A stretch of 18,165 bases of DNA from CAZELM01 sp964512995 (GTDB lineage: Bacteria; CSSED10-310): contig CAZELM010000066.1 in NCBI GenBank assembly GCA_964512995.1, positions 1 to 18,165 of the forward strand, written 5' to 3'. Position numbers and translations under genes: made by a program. Of the stretch, positions 1-6,400 are shown in pieces. Position 1 is the first letter of the stretch, and each line of letters begins with the position of its first letter. The notes beneath the pieces are model-generated. The model saw only the letters and a list, made by a program, of their open reading frames with translations, was not told the DNA's origin and did not search any database.

Positions 1-684
1 ACGGTTCATCCTATTTGCGAGCATACCGGGTTTTATTTGCGAGCCTCTACAGATAGGATAGCAATCTTTTGATCGTAAGAGTTCATTAAATAAACGTAGA
101 TTCTTATCTATACCCTTAATTTCTTCTTCTCCCCATTTTATGAGAGCTCCCCGAAAAGAAGTGAAATGGATTCTGTATTTATCACCGTCAATCAATTCTG
201 TGATTTGTTTCCTGAGGTTTTCTAATAAAGTTATTACAGTTAAAAGGCTGTCTTTCCAAAGCGGATTTGTGATACTTATTCTATCTCGATATATTTTAGA
301 CACTTCGGTTTCAATTTTTTGTATGGTTTCTTGGGCTTTTTGAATTTGTTCTGGGAATACATCTTGAAACAGCGATTTATACTTGTCTGCATTGTCATAA
401 TCTTTAATATTTTTAAAACTGAATAATTTTATATCTTGATCAGGGATTTTAGAGGTTAGGGAAAGGTCTGAATCCTTTTCGTTTAATTTAAAAACTATAC
501 TCATAAGAAAATAGAGTGGTGCGAGTGATAAAAAACGATAAGTTTTGTTTTTGAGAGAGGTTTGACCCGGCTGAAAAATATTTATTAATTCCGATAACTG
601 TCCTCTTTTGTTTAACACCTTTTCGCATTCAATTTGATAGCTTTTTTCAGCAATAAATTCTAAATAGCTTAAATTAGATGACAT
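1..684 (-). CDS. Unrecognised protein, 3' end outside window (third gene of recombinase operon)
   Basis: An open frame starts at ATG 684 and runs leftward without a stop for 228 codons to the window edge, so the C-terminus is missing. It begins MSSNLSYLEFIAEKSYQIEC and is rich in Lys, Glu and Ile. Predicted content is mostly alpha-helical, with a charged stretch around residues 118-140 (EQIQKAQETIQKIETEV) that could form a coiled coil. I recognise no catalytic motif, signal peptide or convincing membrane span. It lies 12 bp downstream of the 697-1083 gene on the same strand, with only a weak ribosome site, so translation may be coupled. The last ~17 codons visible are read from the antisense of the 22-nt repeat pair at 9-52, so this C-terminus may be an acquired tail rather than the ancestral end. 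Function unknown; being in the recombinase operon is the only clue. Confidence 0.7.
   Translation of the reverse strand, partial: MSSNLSYLEFIAEKSYQIECEKVLNKRGQLSELINIFQPGQTSLKNKTYRFLSLAPLYFLMSIVFKLNEKDSDLSLTSKIPDQDIKLFSFKNIKDYDNADKYKSLFQDVFPEQIQKAQETIQKIETEVSKIYRDRISITNPLWKDSLLTVITLLENLRKQITELIDGDKYRIHFTSFRGALIKWGEEEIKGIDKNLRLFNELLRSKDCYPICRGSQIKPGMLANRMNR
9..52 (+). repeat. Left copy of 44-bp direct repeat (two 22-nt units)
   Basis: Two adjacent 22-nt units (9-30 and 31-52) share the core TATTTGCGAGC. The pair matches the pair at 2440-2483 at 37 of 44 positions in the same orientation, 2.4 kb away. The recombinase operon lies exactly between the two copies. The 22-nt period is about two helical turns, which would suit cooperative protein binding, for example arm-type recombinase sites (inference). 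Confidence 0.75.
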
Positions 685-696
685 AATTCATCGGTC

Positions 697-1083
697 TCAA
701 CGTCTTAAAAGGTTGCTTAATATTTTATCTAAATCTATTTTAGCTTTTTGAATAAGAAAGCCTGAATTTTGACTTTCCCGATAAGTATTAATCTCTTCGA
801 TTTTAAGACTTATGGCATCCTCAATTATATTGGCATCGCTTATCAATTCTCTTAATTTTTGATCGTTAAGAAGCGATAAATCCAATTTGGTAGAAGACTT
901 TATAATTTCTTGCAGCAATTGGTAGACTTTTAAAAATCGTTCATCTCTGCAATCCAATACTTTCTGAACAGTAATTTCTTCAAGGTTCTTGAATACTAAA
1001 TTTAATGCATCTGAAGAATGAGATTTTTGTATATCTTCGGATATGAATGAAGTAATCTTATCAAGATTATCAGTGATAGCCAT
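697..1083 (-). CDS. Unrecognised 128-aa helical protein, recombinase operon gene 2
   Basis: A small, acidic, almost entirely helical protein with no Cys-pair, no membrane segment and no motif I can name. It is rich in Ile, Leu, Glu, Lys and Asp. The ATG at 1083 comes 4 nt after the recombinase stop codon, and an AGGGAG ribosome site lies within the last codons of the recombinase gene, so the two genes are almost certainly translationally coupled. It is followed after 12 bp by the 1-684 gene. Strict co-transcription with a tyrosine recombinase suggests an accessory role such as a directionality or accessory DNA-binding factor, or a passenger function. That is inference from context only. No HTH is evident by eye. 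Confidence 0.75.
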   Translation of the reverse strand: MAITDNLDKITSFISEDIQKSHSSDALNLVFKNLEEITVQKVLDCRDERFLKVYQLLQEIIKSSTKLDLSLLNDQKLRELISDANIIEDAISLKIEEINTYRESQNSGFLIQKAKIDLDKILSNLLRR

Positions 1084-1087
1084 TCCA

Positions 1088-2149
1088 CTACTCCCTATCG
1101 TTTAAGACACTTTCCAGTTCTTTGCCGGTAATCCGGGCATATAACATGCTATACATCGCATTCTTGTGCCCTAATTGCCGTTGCACTGCCGCGATATTAC
1201 CAGTCTTTTCTATAATATGTTTCCCCATAGCATGTCTAGCTGAATGCGGTGTTTTTCCTTCAATTCCCGCTGTCTTGGCTACATCATTCCAGATTTGATT
1301 CACCGTCCAGCTACTCAACCGTTCATTCGGGCTGTCTTTTGTAGTAGCTGCTAAAAATAAAGCAGGTGACTGGTTTTTTTCGCTATCCTGATCGCGCTCG
1401 CGGTCAAGATAATCACGGATCGCTTGGAGTCCCTGATTGCTGATCTTGTAGGAATGAACAAGCCCTCCCTTCTCCTGCACGGAAATAGACTTGTTTTTAA
1501 AGTCTATGCTGTTCAGGTTAGTTTTTGGGATTGCTCCTCTCCTCATACCGGTTTCGATCAGAGTGTAAATGATCGCTCGGTTCCGATAAGCCCTGTATCC
1601 CTTGCGGATGGGGCGGGTAGTCGGGTCTTTGTAGCGGTTCCGGTCTTTGGATCGTCCGCCGTTCACAATAAGCTGGTCGGCAAAGTCAAGCATCCTACGT
1701 CTTTCTGTTGGTGTGAGGGCGCGTTCGATCTCAAGTCCGGTTCCCACTGGCATCAGTTTGATCTTCTCCATGGGGTTTCCGAGTGGGAACGGTTTTAGCT
1801 TGTGTATCCACTTTGAGAAGGTCTTGAGATGAGCCATCATGCGGTTAATGGTTCGATCTGACCAGTGACGTTTGCCGTCTTGATATGTGTTCCTGAGGGT
1901 TTCCTGAAAGGCGCTTGATAGCCTGGGTATCCAGTGGTCTCGCAAGTCGGTCTCGGTTTCCCGCTTCATAAACTGAATGAAATAAGCAATGTCCCTGCGT
2001 TGTTCTCTACGTGACTTCTCGGAGGTAGTCACTTCAATTCTGAAATACTGGTCTGCCCACCAAGTCAATGTGTCTGGAAAGGCATTTGGGAATACAATCA
2101 GGCTGTCATTACTGTTAGCTTGGGTGATTTGTGAGATGTTTTCAGGCAT
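1088..2149 (-). CDS. Tyrosine recombinase / phage-type integrase, 353 aa
   Basis: Cuts and rejoins DNA at specific sites through a phosphotyrosine intermediate. The N-terminal ~125 residues fit a SAM-like core-binding domain (HWSDRTINRMMAHLKTFSKW). The catalytic domain follows with a full set of residues: Arg203 in TGMRRGAI, Lys227 in QEKGG, His302 and Arg305 in HSAR, His328 in LGHKN and nucleophile Tyr337. The H-to-Y spacing of nine is that of XerC/D. A strongly basic insert (about 164-190, GRSKDRNRYKDPTTRPIRKG) precedes the first catalytic Arg. It is not an integron integrase: the IntI-specific patch and usual IntI motifs are not seen. The start at 2149 has a good site (AAGGA) and follows a promoter at 2194-2222. 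It is the first gene of a leftward operon with 697-1083 and 1-684, between two copies of a direct repeat. It probably moves or inverts this segment or acts on the repeats (inference). Confidence 0.93.
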   Translation of the reverse strand: MPENISQITQANSNDSLIVFPNAFPDTLTWWADQYFRIEVTTSEKSRREQRRDIAYFIQFMKRETETDLRDHWIPRLSSAFQETLRNTYQDGKRHWSDRTINRMMAHLKTFSKWIHKLKPFPLGNPMEKIKLMPVGTGLEIERALTPTERRRMLDFADQLIVNGGRSKDRNRYKDPTTRPIRKGYRAYRNRAIIYTLIETGMRRGAIPKTNLNSIDFKNKSISVQEKGGLVHSYKISNQGLQAIRDYLDRERDQDSEKNQSPALFLAATTKDSPNERLSSWTVNQIWNDVAKTAGIEGKTPHSARHAMGKHIIEKTGNIAAVQRQLGHKNAMYSMLYARITGKELESVLNDRE

Positions 2150-2193
2150 TTTTCTTTTCCTTCAAAGCGATTTTCTATCAGAATACCCAAGCT

Positions 2194-2222
2194 AAGATAC
2201 CTTTGGTATGGGTAGATGTCAA
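2194..2222 (-). promoter_or_regulatory. Sigma-70-type promoter of the recombinase operon
   Basis: On the minus strand TTGACA (2217-2222) is followed after exactly 17 nt by TATCTT (2194-2199). The -35 box is perfect and four of six bases match at -10. It lies about 45 bp before the recombinase start codon with nothing else between. Confidence 0.65.
2197..2209. promoter_or_regulatory. Palindrome inside the recombinase promoter, possible operator
   Basis: ATACC-TTT-GGTAT is a perfect 5-bp inverted repeat sitting between and partly over the -10 box. A protein bound here would block RNA polymerase, so this is a candidate operator for autoregulation. The site is short, so chance is not excluded. 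Confidence 0.35.
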
Positions 2223-2283
2223 AAGTGAATAGGTATTTTTCCCTTGTTGGCAGAATTGCTTTAATGTAATATAGTGTTAGTCA

Positions 2284-2310
2284 ACCATTTTGGAATCTTG
2301 CCAAAATAGT
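2284..2310. repeat. Inverted repeat upstream of recombinase
   Basis: Arms 2284-2293 (ACCATTTTGG) and 2301-2310 (CCAAAATAGT) are complementary at 9 of 10 positions with a 7-nt centre. The size and layout resemble the core site of a tyrosine recombinase (two inverted arms around a 6-8 bp crossover region). That role is inferred. Confidence 0.35.
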
Positions 2311-2391
2311 GGGGAAAAATGACCATTATATGGAAGACTGAAAATACTTTAGCAAACCCAAATAGAGGTTTGTTTGCACCGCTCTCATTAG

Positions 2392-2439
2392 GTAGTCGGG
2401 TAAAGCGGTGGTGGCGACATCACCGCTTTACCCGACTAC
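2392..2439. repeat. Long perfect hairpin (19-22 bp stem, GCGA loop)
   Basis: Arm GTAGTCGGGTAAAGCGGTG (2392-2410) is perfectly complementary to 2421-2439. The inner 10 nt can add G-T, T-A and G-C pairs, closing on a GCGA loop of the GNRA type. A CACCGCT at 2377-2383 can pair instead with AGCGGTG at 2404-2410, giving a mutually exclusive fold. It abuts the right-hand repeat pair directly and lies between divergent genes. It is therefore not at the end of any visible gene, although a T-rich run follows on the plus strand. Candidates are a folded recombination site, a REP-like element, or a terminator for a lost upstream transcript. Confidence 0.85.
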
Positions 2440-3037
2440 TTTTATTTGCGAGCATAAGGGGTTTTATTTGCGAGCATCTATAAGTAACAGCCCTGAAAAT
2501 GGAGTAAAATTTAAAAATGAATTGATCATTATTTTGGTTACCACTCTTTTAAACCTCGCTGTGAGTGCATATCTTGCAAAAATCCAAAGAACACAATCCA
2601 TGAACATAGAAGAATTAAGGTTTGATCTAGAATCGAGATCGCATATAAATCAGAGTAGATGGGAAATAAAACGCAATGCTTGCATTGAAGCAATGGATAT
2701 TATTGATTTGCATTACGTAAATTTGATGAATGAAAAAACAAAAGGTTTTACTCCTGAAGATATGGGTATAGAAATTAAACAAGGGCCACAAAAAATAGAT
2801 TTGAACAAGGCTAGACATGTATATAATGAATTGGTGGTGGTGTGCGATTCCCAAGAGCTTCCTGCATTATTTATTAAAATACTCCGTCATTCAGATAAAA
2901 ATAGTCAAGCTAATATAGATGGAACTGCAATAAAAAAATTTAGAGAACTGTGCCGAAATGAATTAGGGTTTGAAAAAATTAAACTGAATGTAGTAGATAC
3001 TTGGCTTGTTGATATATGGGGTAGCTCAGAAAAATGA
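2408..3037 (+). CDS. Small membrane-anchored helical protein, probably 5'-altered
   Basis: The frame opens at GTG 2408 (a stop lies just upstream at 2393-2395) and gives 209 aa. The first ~30 residues are read from the hairpin and the 22-nt repeats, so they are unlikely to be ancestral. More plausible starts are TTG 2468 (AAGGGG six nt upstream) or TTG 2522, just before a single membrane segment (about residues 38-57, ELIIILVTTLLNLAVSAYLA). A cytoplasmic helical, partly coiled-coil region follows (QRTQSMNIEELRFDLESRS, then SRWEIKRNACIEAMDIID). A membrane anchor at the extreme N-terminus followed by such a helix is common in small uncharacterised proteins of accessory regions. No enzyme motif is visible. 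The gene appears cut or re-headed at the repeat boundary, which supports recombination there. Function unknown. Confidence 0.6.
   Translation: MVATSPLYPTTFICEHKGFYLRASISNSPENGVKFKNELIIILVTTLLNLAVSAYLAKIQRTQSMNIEELRFDLESRSHINQSRWEIKRNACIEAMDIIDLHYVNLMNEKTKGFTPEDMGIEIKQGPQKIDLNKARHVYNELVVVCDSQELPALFIKILRHSDKNSQANIDGTAIKKFRELCRNELGFEKIKLNVVDTWLVDIWGSSEK
2440..2483 (+). repeat. Right copy of 44-bp direct repeat (two 22-nt units)
   Basis: Units 2440-2461 and 2462-2483 both contain TTTTATTTGCGAGCAT and match the left pair (9-52) at 37 of 44 positions in the same orientation. The first unit ends in AAGGGG, which could act as a ribosome site 6 nt before an in-frame TTG at 2468. The repeat would then supply translation signals to the gene on its right. 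Confidence 0.75.
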
Positions 3038-3496
3038 AATCAGAAATGCAGCGACATGATGGATTCTGAATCTGATGAATCAACAGGCACATTTGAACAG
3101 AAACTTAGAGTTTGAGCCTTGGAGCCTCTCTGCACACAAACCAGCCCAAAAACGAACTCAAATAGGGTCATAAGGCGAATGTGTCAAAATATCACAAGCA
3201 TTTTTAGAAGTAACACTCCATTTTCTTAAAATCCCAATAACCCCACTTATAATTCATGAATGTGAAAAACATAAAACAGACATTTTCGATTTATGAAGTT
3301 ATGAACCCTTAACGTTCGTTTTTAGTTTAATTTTTAGATCATTCGGACATTGAGTGTTAAAAATTGTCTTACGATTTGACACAAAAAATAAAAAAGCACA
3401 CATGTACTGGAAATCGGATGAAAAATAGAAGTTATATTCTGAAAATCACAACGTAAATTCGGATTATCACTCCCAATTCGCTACATCTACACCTAC
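3038..3496. other. Intergenic region between convergent genes
   Basis: 459 bp without a credible gene. It separates the end of the 209-aa gene from the end of the leftward protease gene. It is AT-rich and contains the inverted copy of the dispersed repeat at 3119-3151. I see no strong hairpin with a T-tract for either gene. Confidence 0.6.
3119..3151 (-). repeat. Dispersed repeat, inverted copy C
   Basis: The reverse complement reads TTTTGGGCTGGTTTGTG, then an AGA-containing stretch and CTCCAA. It closely follows 17648-17676 (TTTTGGGCTGGCTTGTG...CTCCAA), apart from a few substitutions and small length differences. It is related to the copies at 8913-8959 and 17631-17678 but in the opposite orientation. 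Confidence 0.5.
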
Positions 3497-6400
3497 TTAT
3501 GCACACTTCTTATGTAATTGTGATGTGAAAATTAATATTCCAACTATAAGAAGGATAATCCCTAAACCCTTAGAATCTGTTGCCGGAATTATTGGGGGAG
3601 TTGGAGTTTGTGATTGGTTCGGAGTCGGGGTCCAGGATGGGGCAGGGGTTCCTGTTGCCTGGGGAATTGCAGAAACCTCTGAACTGAAGAAACTTAGATT
3701 ATGTTCTCCATCATATGCTCTAATTGAAAGAAAATATTCTTGCCCATTCGTCAATCCGGTTAACCGGAACGCATTCATTTTTCCCACATCGATTGGAGAA
3801 TCCCCTTCATTTGCATCTGTTCCATTATAAGGAACGCCTGAATTCAGGTCATAATACAGATAATAACCTCCAAGGTCAGGTTCATAGTTGGGTTGCCAAC
3901 TGATATCAATTCCTGAATTGAGCGGAATTGCTGCAATACCTTGAACTGCGCTTATGCCTGTTTCAATGATAAAGGTATGGCGAGTATCCTCTGGAATCTC
4001 CATTCCATAAGGATCTTTTGCACAACAGACTTTAATCGTATTCAAGCCATCGCCAGTGAAGTAATCGATAATAAAAGAACCAATCCATGTTTTGTCATCT
4101 ATCTGCCAAGCTCCGGTTACCTGGTGTTGATCATAGGGCGCTTCCAGACCAAATGTAACGGCTGGAGTCACAGATGTATACATGGCTCGATTAAACGTTA
4201 ATGTGAAAACCACTTCTTCAGCTCCCACGGGACTGGGAGGATTTAGTGTGAGTTTCCACAGATATCCCGGAGCATCGCTGACGGGTGAACTTTGCCAATA
4301 ACTGAAGTCCACCCACTCCAAAGCACTATTATCCCAAATATCATAAATGGCTTCGATATTCGACATTCCTGTTGGCCAGGTATTTTCAGAATTCATCTCC
4401 TGCGTAGTGAGTTCGCCCCAATAACAATAAGTGGCATCCGAATCGATATTTGCGGATTCGCGGGTTAAAAAGTTATAGCAAGGAGTGCCATAAGCAGGGA
4501 TTCCTGGATCAGTAAAATTGTTATACCGATACCGTAATTGAGGGGGATTGGAATCAGCTACTTGAATACCGATTTCATTCCCAAGTAGATTATTATGATT
4601 ACACCCATAGGGAAATGGTGTACTCGTTGGCGCAGGTGTTGGTGTGATATCACCTGGCACATAATGATACCCCATATCGACAACTTCCGAATCTGTAATA
4701 TCATCCGTTCGCGTCGTCAATTGATTGTAATAAACGATTCCGGAAGGATTTGTGTAATACTGGACACTCGATTGACCGCTTCCGCTGTTTAAACATGGAC
4801 TATCAGCAGGTTGCCCTGAAGCGATTTGGCTTAAATAATATTCGCCTTTTGATCCTGCGACAAAAAGAGGATCGCTGGTAATATTCCCAGTCCCCGGATA
4901 AGGAGTCCCTGAAGATTGATAAACATTCGAGTAGGTGACTGTAGGTGAACCATAGATCTGATCCGGTGTATTGCCCCATATAATACAGTCAGAAACAGTG
5001 ATCCCTGGACCACGACAATAGATCCCTCCCCCTTGCTCAGGTCCATTTCCAACAATCGTGCAATTTTTAACAATCGCATTTGTATACTCTGAAAAAAGTA
5101 AACCGCCTCTCTGATTGAGATAAATTACACTGTTTAATACTGAGATACATGATTGTCCTAAACAAAGAACAGGATAGTCGCCACTGTTATTTGTTATCCT
5201 ACAATTGTTGATTTCAACATTGTTGGAATTAAAAACATTAATTCTGATACAACCTCCATTCACTGAATTATCAGAAATAGTGCAATTTGATATGAAAACA
5301 TTTTGATCACCTTCTAGCGATAAAATACTGTCCGAGTTTGTTGTCATATAACAGTTTAGGACCTTTATATTTTCTGAATAGGAATATATACAATCACCGG
5401 AGTTATTTAAAAAATTGCTATCCTCTATATTGACAGTTTTACAACAAACTGAAAGACATGATCCGTGACCATTGGTAGAATTATCAACAAATTCACAATT
5501 CAAAATATTTAAGATATGGCATGCACTCGAACAACTAATTGCACCACCACCTACACCTCCATAAAGAAATGAATTTGATTCAAAATGGCAGTTAGTAATG
5601 TCTACGAATTCATTTTCGATTAATAATGCACCCCCATTAACACTGGATGGCTTTCCATTACGTATCGTCAGTCCCTGAATAACCAGCCCAGGACCGATTC
5701 CTGTCAGATAAAAAGCTCGACCACTATTTTCGCAGTCTATGATACAATTATCTGGTCCATTCTCAGATTGAATGATGAGACTCTTGCCATTATTTTCAAG
5801 ATTTTTATTCCCATCTCCAGTATAAGTTCCGTCTGCAATTAAAATCGTATCTCCCCAATACGCAGCATCTATCGCGGATTGAATTGTAGAATAATCCTCC
5901 GGAACGTGGAGTGCTTTGTAAGATCGTCCAGTTTTCTCTTTATCATTCTGAGCTGTGGCCTTATCCAATTCATTATCTTTAATGGCAGTTTTACAATTCA
6001 GAATGGTGTTATGATGGATGGAGGGACAATTTACTATGCCCTCAGTGCAACCTTCAATCACATTGTAAGATGCTTCTAAAATGCTCATAATTCCAGAGGT
6101 TGAATTAAATAAAATCCCATCTGGATCGCGAATAATATTGTTTTCCGCAATGATATTCCACTTTATGTCAGAATAGTTCGGATCACCTATAGCAGGACCA
6201 CCCCAAGGAGAGAGTTGATTGTTAATAATAAAAATCGTATGGGATTCATCGTCACTTAATCCTGTGCCCGGAATACTGGTATAGATTGCATCCAATGTAT
6301 TGTTTTGTATGAAAATAGTTTCGTTTGACAGTGGAACAAAGTCATTGATATATAAATCAAAAACGCTACCATCACTATCATTATCTTCAATGTAGTATTC

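Noticed and set aside
9..52. CRISPR-like array from the 22-nt units
   Set aside because: Only two adjacent units per site with almost no spacer between the cores, and no cas genes in the window.
140..343. Plus-strand 67-codon frame near the left edge
   Set aside because: Lies antisense to a longer, continuous, operon-consistent minus-strand frame (684 to the window edge) and has no ribosome site.
1424..1832. Plus-strand open frames inside the recombinase gene
   Set aside because: Antisense shadows of a clearly conserved coding sequence with a full catalytic set.
1088..2149. Integron integrase (IntI) that could have inserted the attC cassette
   Set aside because: It has tyrosine recombinase residues but lacks the recognisable IntI-specific patch and IntI motif wording. 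It lies 7 kb away, beyond the unrelated protease gene.
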